DNA of 64,000 nt from DASUPK01 sp963848955 (GTDB lineage: Bacteria > Actinomycetota > Thermoleophilia > Solirubrobacterales > 70-9): assembly GCA_963848955.1 (NCBI GenBank), contig CAWKFQ010000006.1:1-64000 (forward strand), written 5' to 3'. The notes beneath the pieces are model-generated. The model saw only the letters and a list, made by a program, of their open reading frames with translations. It searched no databases and was not told the DNA's origin. Made by a program: the position numbers and the translations under genes. How positions within the stretch are numbered: the first letter of the stretch is position 1; every line of letters begins with the position of its first letter. Of the stretch, positions 52,819 through 60,786 are shown in pieces.

Positions 52819-53736
52819 TCAGCTCGGCGGGTCGACGAGCGGCCCCGGCGGGGCTACAACGCGCAGGGCGCCGGGGAGGACCCCGAGGGTGGCCGGCAGG
52901 TCGGTGAGATGCTCCCCGTCCGCGTAGACGGCGAAGTCGCGGTCCGCGCTGATCTCGACGGTCGCGGCCCGGCGCTCGGTGACCTCTTCGTTCTCGAGGT
53001 GGTTTCCCTTGAAGGCCCTCGGGAGACCCTTGAGATAGCGGAGCTTGCTGACGTCGCTGACGGTGACCACGTCGAGCATGCCGTCGTCCAGCTCGGCGTG
53101 GGGTGCGATGAACATGCCGCCGCCGAAGGCGCGGCTGTTCCCGGCCGCCACGGAGTAGCCCTCGAACTCGATCGTCTCGGTCTCGTCGAGGACGACCGTG
53201 AACTTCGCCGGCCGCCAGGCGATCAGCGCCCGGATGGCCGCGTAGGCATAGACGAGGTTGCCCTTCACGAGCCGGGCCTCATTGGCGATCCGATTGGCGT
53301 CGGAGTCGAAGCCGCACGAGGCGACGCAGAGGAAGCGGTGCCCATTCACCACCCCGACGTCGATCTGCTTGGTGTTGCCATCGGCGAGAACCGCCACGGC
53401 TCCCGCGGGGTCAGCAGGGATGCCGAGGACGCGGGCGAAATCATTGCCGCGCCCTCCGGGGATGATCCCCATCGTCGCATCGGTCTCGGCGAGGATGCCG
53501 CCGACCTGGCCGACCAGGCCGTCCCCGCTCATCACGACCGGGATCTCTCCCGCCTCCGCGGCTTTGCGAGCCTCATCGACACCGTGTTCGAGGCCCTCGG
53601 TGCGCAACACGCGATAGGGAATCGAGCGGGCGTCGAGCTCGCCTTCGACCTGCGGCAGGAGCTTCAGCGTCCGCCCGCCGGCCGAGTGCGGGTTGACCAG
53701 CAGAAGGTGGGAGCGGTCCGCGTCGATCCGGTGAAT
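52819..53736 (-). CDS. Diacylglycerol/lipid kinase (YegS/BmrU-like), start unresolved
   Basis: The conserved kinase core is clear: HLLLVNPHSAGGRTLKLL (nucleotide-binding NPxSxGG), VVMSGDGLVGQVGG, MGIIPGGRGNDFARVLG and the late YADGEHLTDLPATLG. Family members phosphorylate diacylglycerol or sphingoid lipids at the membrane. The frame is open from the stop of the upstream methyltransferase at 53737, yet no ATG, GTG or TTG precedes the NPxS motif; the first TTG (53610) would remove it. An ATT or CTG start coupled to the upstream stop, or an undetected base error, is likely. Confidence 0.85.
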   Translation of the reverse strand: MHRIDADRSHLLLVNPHSAGGRTLKLLPQVEGELDARSIPYRVLRTEGLEHGVDEARKAAEAGEIPVVMSGDGLVGQVGGILAETDATMGIIPGGRGNDFARVLGIPADPAGAVAVLADGNTKQIDVGVVNGHRFLCVASCGFDSDANRIANEARLVKGNLVYAYAAIRALIAWRPAKFTVVLDETETIEFEGYSVAAGNSRAFGGGMFIAPHAELDDGMLDVVTVSDVSKLRYLKGLPRAFKGNHLENEEVTERRAATVEISADRDFAVYADGEHLTDLPATLGVLPGALRVVAPPGPLVDPPS

Positions 53737-54414
53737 CTAATTGGGCGGCCCGTCGGGCCGGTGCGCGACGAAGTACGTGCCCTTCGCCGCCTCATCGGCA
53801 TGGAAGGGTTCGATGCCGCGCCTGCCGAAGCCGCGCCGAAGGACCGAGTCGGGTGTGTAGAAGGGGGTGTTGGCCCCCCAGCTCGCCGCGATCACGACGA
53901 AGCCGCCCGGACGGAGCACGCGGGCGATCTCCGAGAAGAACGGCGGGACATTGAGCTGGGCGACGAGATCGAATGAGTCGTCCTCGAACGGCAGGCGGGA
54001 GGCGTCGGCGACCTTGAAGGCAACCCGTCCCTCCGGATCGAGGCCGATCCGCGCCTGCGCGCGGCGGACCATCTCCTCGGAGAGATCGACGCCGCGGACG
54101 CGTGCGTGCGGGAACTCGCGGGCGATCAGCAGCGCGCCGTCGCCGAGCCCGGTGCCGATGTCGATGGCTCGCTCGGGCTCGGGCCGGACATGGAGCAGTG
54201 CGGCCGCCAGGGGAGCGAGGTAGTCGGGTCCAGAGCGCTGGACGCGCTGGTCCCAGGTGGGGGCGGCGTCCTGCCAGAAGCGGTGGCTCCACCCCCGGAG
54301 CAGCGGCCAGGTGACGGGCGCCCGCGCCACGAGGGTGCTGATCGCCCTGCCGATGAGCCTGACGCGTCTGGGGGGTGGTTCTGGGTCCGGGGTGGGATCG
54401 CCGGTCGCCGGCAT
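53737..54414 (-). CDS. Class I SAM-dependent methyltransferase
   Basis: The 225-residue protein contains the SAM motif RAIDIGTGLGDGALLIAREF, GVDLSEEMVRRAQ, VADASRLPFEDDSFDLV and VLRPGGFVVIAAS, the UbiE/Methyltransf_11 pattern. Substrate unknown. Its stop directly abuts the open frame of the lipid kinase, so the two are probably one transcript. The N-terminus is proline-rich. Confidence 0.87.
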   Translation of the reverse strand: MPATGDPTPDPEPPPRRVRLIGRAISTLVARAPVTWPLLRGWSHRFWQDAAPTWDQRVQRSGPDYLAPLAAALLHVRPEPERAIDIGTGLGDGALLIAREFPHARVRGVDLSEEMVRRAQARIGLDPEGRVAFKVADASRLPFEDDSFDLVAQLNVPPFFSEIARVLRPGGFVVIAASWGANTPFYTPDSVLRRGFGRRGIEPFHADEAAKGTYFVAHRPDGPPN

Positions 54415-54455
54415 GAGGCGATCATCGCAGCCCGCGCGAGTACCCTTCCGGCGCC

Positions 54456-55100
54456 TTGAACACGGTCCGGATAGCGGTCATGGCCATTCTCGCGTCGCTT
54501 CTCGTGGCGGGGTGCGGCGGCGGGGGAGGGGAGACCTCGACCGCGGCGCAGCTGCCCGCGGGCTGCAGCCAGGTGCAGGAGCCCGCCCCGAAGGACGTTC
54601 ATCTGTCTCGTCCGACGAGCACCCTGCGCGGCCCCGCCACGGCGACCGTCATGACGAGCTGCGGCAGTTTCACGATCGCACTCGATGTGGCAAGGGCTCC
54701 GAAGACGGCGTCTTCATTCGCGTATCTGTCTCGCCAGGGGGTCTACAACGACACGCCGTTCCACCGGATCGTGCCGGGATTCGTGATCCAGGGCGGGGAC
54801 CCGACCGGTACCGGAGGGGGCGGGCCCGGGTACTTCGTCGACGAGCCGCCGCCGCGGAATCTCTCCTATACCCAGGGGATCGTCGCGATGGCCAAGACCC
54901 AGGCGGAGCCGCCGGGCCGCTCCGGGAGCCAGTTCTTCGTCGTCACGGTCCCCGATGCGGGCCTGACGCCCGATTATGCGCTCGTGGGCAGGGTGAGCAG
55001 CGGTTTCGACGTCGTGCAGCGGATCGAGCAGTTCGGCACGCCCAGCGGAACGCCCAAGGCGCCGGTGGTGATCCGGCGGGTCACGGTGCAGGGGGGTTGA
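54456..55100 (+). CDS. Lipoprotein cyclophilin-type peptidyl-prolyl isomerase
   Basis: The 214-residue protein starts at TTG with a signal peptide and lipobox (ILASLLVAGCGG). The cyclophilin fold follows: PFHRIVPGFVIQGGDPTGTG, GIVAMAKTQAEPPGRSGSQF (active-site QFF in SQFFVV) and YALVGRVSSGFDVV. It should catalyse proline isomerisation at the outer face of the membrane. A TACCCT box ends 9 bases before the TTG. Its stop overlaps the next ATG. Confidence 0.92.
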   Translation: MNTVRIAVMAILASLLVAGCGGGGGETSTAAQLPAGCSQVQEPAPKDVHLSRPTSTLRGPATATVMTSCGSFTIALDVARAPKTASSFAYLSRQGVYNDTPFHRIVPGFVIQGGDPTGTGGGGPGYFVDEPPPRNLSYTQGIVAMAKTQAEPPGRSGSQFFVVTVPDAGLTPDYALVGRVSSGFDVVQRIEQFGTPSGTPKAPVVIRRVTVQGG

Positions 55101-55972
55101 TGGCCGCAGAGCAGCCGGAACAGCTCGAGGCACATCCCTTCGAGGTCGCCTCGGATGGCGTCCTCCTCGCCGGCGAGGAGGTGGGGGAGGGTCCCCCGAT
55201 CGTTCTCCTCCATGGGCTCACGGCGACCAGGCGCTACGTGTTGCACGGCTCCCTCACCCTGGCGCGCCGCGGCTACCGGCTGATCACATACGACGCGCGA
55301 GGACACGGCGAGTCCTCTCCCGCACCGGAGGGTGAGGGGTACGGATACGAGCAGCTGGTGCACGACCTGGCCGCGGTGCTGTCGGACCGGTGTCCCGGCG
55401 AGCGGCCGGTTCTCGGCGGTCACTCGATGGGCTGCAGCACGGCGGTGGCGTATGCGCTCGACCACGCCGATGAGGTCGCGGCACTCGTCCTGGCGGGCCC
55501 GGTGACGCTCGGGATTCCGGCGAGCGATGAGTCGCTCGCCGCCTGGGACCGGCTCGCCGACGGCCTCGAGCGAGCCGGCCTCGAGGGATTCATGGGGGCC
55601 TACGAGGCGGACCTGGGCGTCGATCCGGCCTGGCGCGAGACCGCCCTGCGGATCACCCGCGAGCGGATGGAGCGTCACCGCCACCCCGAGGCCGTCGCCA
55701 GGGCGCTTCGTGAGGTCCCCCGTTCGCTGCCGTTCGAGAGCCTGGCGGAGCTCGAGACGCTCGCCGTGCCCGCCCTCGTGGTGGCGAGCTACGACGAGGC
55801 TGACCCGGGCCATCCGTACGCGATCGCCGAGGCCTGGGCCGAGCGCCTTCCCGACGCCCGACTCGTCAGCGAGGAACCCGGGAAGTCCCCGCTCGCCTGG
55901 CAGGGTGGCCGCCTCTCGCGGGTGATCGCCGAGTTTCTCGAGGAACCGGCCGTGCGAGGGCGGCTGGGGTAG
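55100..55972 (+). CDS. Alpha/beta hydrolase
   Basis: The 290-residue protein has PPIVLLHGLTATRRYVLHG (oxyanion-hole region), YDARGHGESSPAPEG, the nucleophile elbow LGGHSMGCSTAVAYALDHAD (GHSMG) and a later VVASYDEADPGHPY (acid). No signal peptide. At the position of the usual catalytic His there is only a weak candidate (SEEPGKSPLAWQGGRLS), so catalysis is not certain. It is coupled to the cyclophilin gene. Confidence 0.87.
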   Translation: MAAEQPEQLEAHPFEVASDGVLLAGEEVGEGPPIVLLHGLTATRRYVLHGSLTLARRGYRLITYDARGHGESSPAPEGEGYGYEQLVHDLAAVLSDRCPGERPVLGGHSMGCSTAVAYALDHADEVAALVLAGPVTLGIPASDESLAAWDRLADGLERAGLEGFMGAYEADLGVDPAWRETALRITRERMERHRHPEAVARALREVPRSLPFESLAELETLAVPALVVASYDEADPGHPYAIAEAWAERLPDARLVSEEPGKSPLAWQGGRLSRVIAEFLEEPAVRGRLG

Positions 55973-55991
55973 GCGGCCACCTGTGCAGCGG

Positions 55992-56261
55992 CTAGTCCGA
56001 TTCGAGTGGCTCTACGCCGAGTAGCTCGAAGGCGACTGTCTTGCCCTCCAGCGCCTCGGTGAGCGCGCGGCCCGCCGCATCCTCGCCCTCGGCGTCCACC
56101 CACGCGTAGTGGGTGCTGACCTCCGGCAGTTCGCCGCCCGGCTCGGCGTGGCTCACCCCACCGTGGCCGCTGGCGAGCTGGATGCCCGCCGCCTGTAGTG
56201 CCGCGCGCGCCTCGTCGGGGAGCTCGGAGTCGGTACGGAATTGGACCCTGTATCGCGCCAC
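55992..56261 (-). CDS. Small uncharacterised protein
   Basis: The 89-residue protein MARYRVQFRTDSELPDEARA ... HYAWVDAEGEDAAGRALTEA has a beta-alpha-beta-like pattern. It starts at GTG with a TAAGGT box 7 bases before. I recognise no family. The ordered promoter and even coding bias support a real gene. It is convergent with the hydrolase gene, 19 bases away. Confidence 0.65.
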   Translation of the reverse strand: MARYRVQFRTDSELPDEARAALQAAGIQLASGHGGVSHAEPGGELPEVSTHYAWVDAEGEDAAGRALTEALEGKTVAFELLGVEPLESD

Positions 56262-56268
56262 GGCGACG

Positions 56269-56274
56269 ACCTTA
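56269..56274 (-). promoter_or_regulatory. -10 box, leaderless type
   Basis: TAAGGT on the minus strand ends 7 bases before the GTG at 56261. Confidence 0.45.
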
Positions 56275-56294
56275 TGCGCTGCTGCGGGCCGCCG

Positions 56295-57377
56295 TCAAAG
56301 CTTCCGGCTCCGGGCTTCCAGCAGGGCGGCGTCCGCGCGCTCAACCAGTGTTTCGAGCGTGTCTCCCTCTTTCAGAACCGCGAGCCCGACTGATGCCGGC
56401 GCTCCCCCCTTCTCAGCGAGGGCCACCCGGATCTCCTCGAAGCGTTCGCGCGCGCCCTTCAGGTCAACGTTGGAGATCGTGCAAATGAACTCGTCCCCGC
56501 CCCATCTCACGACTGGGTCGTAGGGCCGCAGCTTCGAGCGCAGCTGGGTGACCAGATCGCGGAGCAGCGCATCACCCGCCGCATGCCCTTCGCGGTCGTT
56601 CACACCTTTGAGGCCGTCAGCGTCGACGTAGGCCAATACCAGGGCCTGGTGCGAGCGCCGGGCCCGTTCAATTTCGTTGATAACCGCAATCTCGCCCATG
56701 CCGCGCCGGTAGGCGCCCGTGAGATCGTCCAGATGCGCACGCTCCAACTCTGCGAGCAGGTGCTCGCGGTCGTCCGCTGCGGCCTCACGGTCTCTGGCGG
56801 CCGTCGCGCGATCCGCGGCGGCCTGCATGCGCTGGGCTGCCGCCTTGTCGCGCATCTCCTCGAGCGCCGCCAGAGCTCGAACCGCCCGCGGGTCGGAGGC
56901 GCCGAGGTCCTCGCCCACCTGCTTCATCTCCCGGTCGTGCAACTCTGCGACTCGGTCGCGTTCCTCCGCCACGCGGTCCCGCTGGTGGGCGACCTCGTCG
57001 CGCTGCTTGGCCTGCTCGTCACGCTCGGTGGACACCTGGGCCCGCACCAGGCTTCCGGAGTGACGGTCGAGGGTGGTCTGGACGCGTTCGGTGCGTGAGA
57101 GCTCGTGGGTCCGCTCCATCTCCGAATCACGAGTTGCTCGGTTGGCCAGATCTCGGTCTGAGGCGGCCTGATCTCGGTCCGATGCTCGCTGGTCGGTGTC
57201 CGCCTGGACCTGGTCCCGATCGGAGGCGCTCTGGTCGGTGTCCGATGCGCTCTGATCCTTGTCAGCCGTCGTCTGATCGGCAGCCGAGGCCGACTGATCA
57301 GCATGTTGCCTTCTTCGGTCCCAACGCCAGCGGATACGGGCTTCCTTTCCTTCTTGCGGATCGAGGAGGGCGACCGT
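56295..57377 (-). CDS. Diguanylate cyclase (GGDEF) with long charged coiled-coil repeats, start unresolved
   Basis: The C-terminal GGDEF domain is intact: DDLTGAYRRGMGE, YVDADGLKGVNDREGHAAGD and VVRWGGDEFICTI. An RxxD inhibitory site (RPYD) lies five residues before GGDEF. The long N-terminal region is built of hexad-like repeats (QSASDTDQSASDRDQ, then RDEVAHQRDRVAEERDRVAE), expected to form a coiled coil; no membrane segment. The first ATG (57119) would cut into these repeats. The open frame carries repeats back to a TAG at 57378-57380 without a standard start codon, so the true start is missing or shifted. It should make c-di-GMP. Confidence 0.87.
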   Translation of the reverse strand, partial: TVALLDPQEGKEARIRWRWDRRRQHADQSASAADQTTADKDQSASDTDQSASDRDQVQADTDQRASDRDQAASDRDLANRATRDSEMERTHELSRTERVQTTLDRHSGSLVRAQVSTERDEQAKQRDEVAHQRDRVAEERDRVAELHDREMKQVGEDLGASDPRAVRALAALEEMRDKAAAQRMQAAADRATAARDREAAADDREHLLAELERAHLDDLTGAYRRGMGEIAVINEIERARRSHQALVLAYVDADGLKGVNDREGHAAGDALLRDLVTQLRSKLRPYDPVVRWGGDEFICTISNVDLKGARERFEEIRVALAEKGGAPASVGLAVLKEGDTLETLVERADAALLEARSRKL

Positions 57378-57688
57378 CTAGCGCACGACCAGCGCCTCGG
57401 GCGGAACTCGACGCTCACGGAGCGCTCTTGTCCCGACCCGGCGATACGTATCAGGTCGGGCCCCAATTTTGGGGAACGGGCGGCAGAAAAGGGTCGCACC
57501 GAGCGGCTCGAGCAGGCGCCGCCTCGGACTCAACGTTCGAGAAGACGCTTCAGTGCCCGAACCTGACCCCGCACGTCCCGGCGCACACCCCGCGCAGAGG
57601 TCCGACCTTCTCTGGCGTGCGGGCGATCTGTATCGACTCCCGATCCGAATCGAACGAGCCCAGAGCCGCCTCCACGTATATTTGAGGC
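57378..57688. other. Intergenic region with nested inverted repeats
   Basis: No gene is supported here. CCCGACC (57432-57438) and GGTCGGG (57454-57460) enclose the perfect palindrome GATACGTATC (57443-57452). CCCCAATTTTGGGG follows at 57461-57474. The region lies between the start of the diguanylate cyclase gene and the PRC-barrel gene, which diverge, so it probably holds both promoters and an operator. The rest is featureless GC-rich DNA. Confidence 0.5.
57677..57682 (+). promoter_or_regulatory. -10 box, leaderless type
   Basis: TATATT, then 6 bases, then the ATG at 57689. It is the closest to consensus of these boxes. Confidence 0.6.
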
Positions 57689-58027
57689 ATGAGCCAGGAC
57701 GACGGTGCCCCCGTCCACTATGCCGCCGTGATGCGCGGCACGCCCGTTTACGCGTCTGACGGGGAGCAGGTCGGCACGGTCGACGAGGTGGTCGACAACT
57801 ATCGGGAGCACATCCTCGATGGGTTCGTGATCGAGATGAAGGACGGCGAGCTCCGCTTCGTGGATGCACCGGAAGTGGCGAGGACGGCGGAGCGGGCGGT
57901 CCGCCTGACGATCGACTCCACTGCCGCGGGGGAGCTGCCGCATCCCGAAAAGGCGGCCCCCAATTTCACTCCTCGACGCGCCGGTCGCTTCGGCAAGCTT
58001 CTCGGCGGGAACTGGCGCAGGCGCTAG
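57689..58027 (+). CDS. PRC-barrel-like (DUF2171-type) protein
   Basis: The 112-residue protein has MRGTPVYASDGEQVGTVDEV followed by DGFVIEMKDGELRFVDAPEV, the PRC-barrel beta pattern (G-x-x-V-x-D-x-x-G-x-x-V-G-x-V). The C-terminus is basic (RRAGRFGKLLGGNWRRR). Such proteins may bind partners or respond to stress in actinobacteria; the role here is unknown. Convergent with the DUF72 gene, 4 bases away. Confidence 0.8.
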   Translation: MSQDDGAPVHYAAVMRGTPVYASDGEQVGTVDEVVDNYREHILDGFVIEMKDGELRFVDAPEVARTAERAVRLTIDSTAAGELPHPEKAAPNFTPRRAGRFGKLLGGNWRRR

Positions 58028-58031
58028 GCCT

Positions 58032-58769
58032 CTAGACCCCGAGTTCCTTCTTGAGCAGCCTCGCGTTCCGGATCGCGTAGCCCTCCCAGTCGTTGTTGAA
58101 GTAGGCGAAGACCTCTGTGTCTCGGCGCCACTGCGCGATCCGGCGGGCCCAGGTCTCGATCTCGGACGCCGAGTAGTTGCCATGCCTGCCGCGCCTGCCA
58201 TGGTGGAGCCGGATGTAGGTCCAGTCGGCGGTTCGGACGGGCGGGGTGCTGACCCAGCGCGACGATTCGTCGCCGATCACCAGCGCCGCGCCGTGCTCCT
58301 TGAGCAGTTCGTACACCTCGTCGGTGAACCAGCTCTCGTGCCGGAACTCGAAGGCGTGGCGGCCGGGTGGCAGCTTCGGCAGTGCAGCGGCCAGGCGCTC
58401 GCTGTCGCGGTGGAAATTCGGCGGGAACTGCCAGAGGACGGGGCCGAACTTGTCGGTGGCGGTGAGGCCGTCGAGCCGGTCGTAGAACCGCTTGGTTCCC
58501 TGCTCAAGCATGGTGAGCCGCTTGATGTGGGTTATATAGCGGCTCATCTTCACGGCGAAGATGAACCCCTCGGGGCTCTGCTCCAGCCAGCTCTCGACGG
58601 CGGCCGGGGAGGCGAGCCGGTAGAAGGTGCTGTTGACCTCGACCGTGTCGAAGTGCTCGGCGTAGTAGCTGAGCCAGCGGCGTTGGGGCACTCCCTTGGG
58701 ATAGAAGCGCTCGCGCCAGTGCGGATAGACCCACCCCGAGCAGCCGACGTGGACTCGCCGCCGATCCAA
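58032..58769 (-). CDS. DUF72 family protein
   Basis: The 245-residue protein (VHVGCSGWVYPHWRERFYPK, STFYRLASPAAVESWLEQSP, FAVKMSRYITH, FGPVLWQFPPNFHRD, FEFRHESWF, YFNNDWEGYAIRNA) is a full DUF72 TIM-barrel-like protein, a family with no established reaction. It starts at TTG, 2 bases after the SpoIIE-type phosphatase stop, so the two are likely co-transcribed. A second, longer DUF72 gene lies at 61877. Confidence 0.88.
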   Translation of the reverse strand: MDRRRVHVGCSGWVYPHWRERFYPKGVPQRRWLSYYAEHFDTVEVNSTFYRLASPAAVESWLEQSPEGFIFAVKMSRYITHIKRLTMLEQGTKRFYDRLDGLTATDKFGPVLWQFPPNFHRDSERLAAALPKLPPGRHAFEFRHESWFTDEVYELLKEHGAALVIGDESSRWVSTPPVRTADWTYIRLHHGRRGRHGNYSASEIETWARRIAQWRRDTEVFAYFNNDWEGYAIRNARLLKKELGV

Positions 58770-58771
58770 TC

Positions 58772-60395
58772 TCAGTTGCGGTGCAGCACCAGGATCGCGA
58801 TGTCGTCGCGCGCCTCCCCGCCGTGGCGGATGATGGCCGCCTGTGCGAGCGACTCCGCGATCTCGTCGGCGTTCTTGCCCGCGAACTCTGCCACCTGCCT
58901 GGCGAGCCAGTCCGGGTCGCCGCGGGTGGCACGATCCTGGACGTCCAGGACGCCGTCGGTGTAGAGGATCAGCGAGTCACCGATGCCCAACGTGGCGTCC
59001 TCATCGGCGAGCACGGGGGAGGGGAGGACGCCGAGCAGGGTCCCCGGCTGGCCGATCGGGACGACCTTCCCGTTCTTGCGAAGGATGATCGGCAGGGGAT
59101 GGCCGCCGAGCGCGACGGTCAGGTGCGCCTTGGCGTCTCCGTTCGATGGCACCTGGATTCGCGCCAGGGCGGCGGTGCAGAAGCGGAAGTCGGAGCGCTC
59201 CGAGTTGATCGAGTCGTGCAGTGTCCGCAGCACCTGGCTCGGCGAGCTTTCCGGTGAGGATGCGGTGCGAACCGTGTACCGGGCGAGGGCCGTCAGCGAT
59301 GCCGCCTCCGGGCCCTTCCCGCAGACGTCGCCGATCACGGCGGTCCAGCTCCTCGAGCCACTCCGAAACACGTCGTAGAAGTCGCCGCCCACCTCGTAGG
59401 CCTCGCCGGCGGCCAGGAACCGGGAGGACGCCTCGAAGCCCTTGATCTTCGGCAGGGAGCGCGGCAGCAGGCTGTGCTGGAGGACCGAGGCGATGTGGCT
59501 CTGCTGCTCGTGCAGCCGTGCGTTGTGGAGCGCGAGCGCGGCTCGGTCGGCGAGGCGCTTCGCCGTCCTGCGCGCGGTCTCGTCGAAGGCCTTCGCGGGT
59601 CGCATGATCCAGAGGGTCATCGCCCCGAGCACGGAGCCGCGGGCTCCCAGTGGCAGGACGACACATGATTTGAACCGGTACCTGCGCAGTATCTCCCGCT
59701 CATTCTCCCTGGTGGCTATCTCGTCGATCGCCTCGTCGCTGAGCTGGTCGAGGTACTTCGTTCGGCCCGTGCGGATCACCTCGGCGACGGGATGGGGGCC
59801 GTTCGGGTCGATCGGGTGCGTCCTGGCGGAGCCTCACGAATACTTCGGCGACCTCACTGCCGGCGCTCTGGGCCGCGAAGCGCTCGATCAGTCCCCGAGA
59901 GGTGAGCATGTCGACCATCGCGACGTCTCCCAGCGTGGGCACAGCGAGCCTCGCCAGATGGCCGGCGCGCTGTCTCTGGTCGAGCGCGTCCTCCATAAGG
60001 GCGCCGGCCTCGGCCAGCAGCTCCGAAGCCGCCGTCTCGCGATCGAGACGGGCTTTCAGGCTCGCGAACCAGATTCCACCCAGGGCTCCGGCGATGACGA
60101 CTGCTCCCGATACCAACCGCTGGCCGTCGTCGATCCCGCCCCAGAGCGGCGAGAGCGCCGCCAGGACGACGCAGAACACCGCGACTACGGCGGTTTCGGG
60201 AAGTGATGCGCTGGTCGCTGCGATCACCGGTGGAATCGCGAGGAGTCCGATGAACACCAGCGTGTCCGAACTCACAGCATCGATGACCACCACCGCAGTC
60301 GCGATGAGCATCGCGACGAGCGCGGGCCCCGAGAGCTCCTTCAGGCCCGCCAGCGTCGGCTGCGGGGTGATCAGCTCCCGATCCCTGAGCGCCAT
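58772..60395 (-). CDS. Membrane SpoIIE-type (PP2C-like) phosphatase with GAF domain, one frameshift
   Basis: After removal of one surplus base at about 59813 the protein has 540 residues. It has four N-terminal membrane segments (about residues 25-115), a helical linker, a GAF domain (RFKSCVVLPLGARGSVLGAM) and a PP2C/SpoIIE domain. That domain has VGGDFYDVF, VIGDVCGKGPEAASLTAL, LILYTDGVLDVQD and RDDIAILVLH metal-binding motifs. Such enzymes dephosphorylate anti-sigma-factor antagonists. No partner kinase or antagonist gene is in the window. A TACGAT box ends 6 bases before the ATG. Confidence 0.9.
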
Positions 60396-60401
60396 GGGCT
60401 A

Positions 60402-60407
60402 ATCGTA
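60402..60407 (-). promoter_or_regulatory. -10 box, leaderless type
   Basis: TACGAT on the minus strand ends 6 bases before the ATG at 60395. Confidence 0.5.
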
Positions 60408-60493
60408 GATCCGCACCACCGAATAACCGGTAAACCCGCGATTCGGGTGAAGCCAGGAGCGGTGCCGGCGCGCCGGCGTGGTTGGATGATCGG

Positions 60494-60742
60494 GTGGTCG
60501 ACGAGGCACCGAACAGCGAGGCTTGGGACGCGGTCCGGCGGACGCGACTCGCCGCGGAGCGCACCGAGCTCGCGTGGTGGCGGACGGCGTTGACCTCGAT
60601 CGCGGTCGCGATCGCCGTCGGGCGCGTGGTTCCCGAGCTCAGCGGAACGGGCACGGAATGGCCCGACCGGGCTGATCGCCGCCTCAGCTTGAACGCTGGG
60701 GGCCGTTCTCACGCAGATCTCCCGCTTTCGGGGGCGAGTTGA
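60494..60742 (+). CDS. DUF202-type membrane protein, C-terminal part lost
   Basis: From a GTG the ORF encodes RRTRLAAERTELAWWRTALT followed by SIAVAIAVGRVVPEL, the DUF202 signature (AxERTxLAWxRT and first membrane helix). After GTEWP, at about 60665, similarity ends. Normal members have two more helices and reach over 100 residues. The tail (DRADRRLSLNAGG and on) looks random. It is probably a non-functional remnant, or the site of a deletion. Confidence 0.55.
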   Translation: MVDEAPNSEAWDAVRRTRLAAERTELAWWRTALTSIAVAIAVGRVVPELSGTGTEWPDRADRRLSLNAGGRSHADLPLSGAS

Positions 60743-60786
60743 CATAAGAGGGGTTCCCGTGCATTCCATCCGCACGGCGCCTGGCC

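Noticed and set aside
57469..57759. Plus-strand 96-codon ORF
   Set aside because: Random-looking arginine-rich sequence that overlaps the promoter and start of the PRC-barrel gene in another frame.
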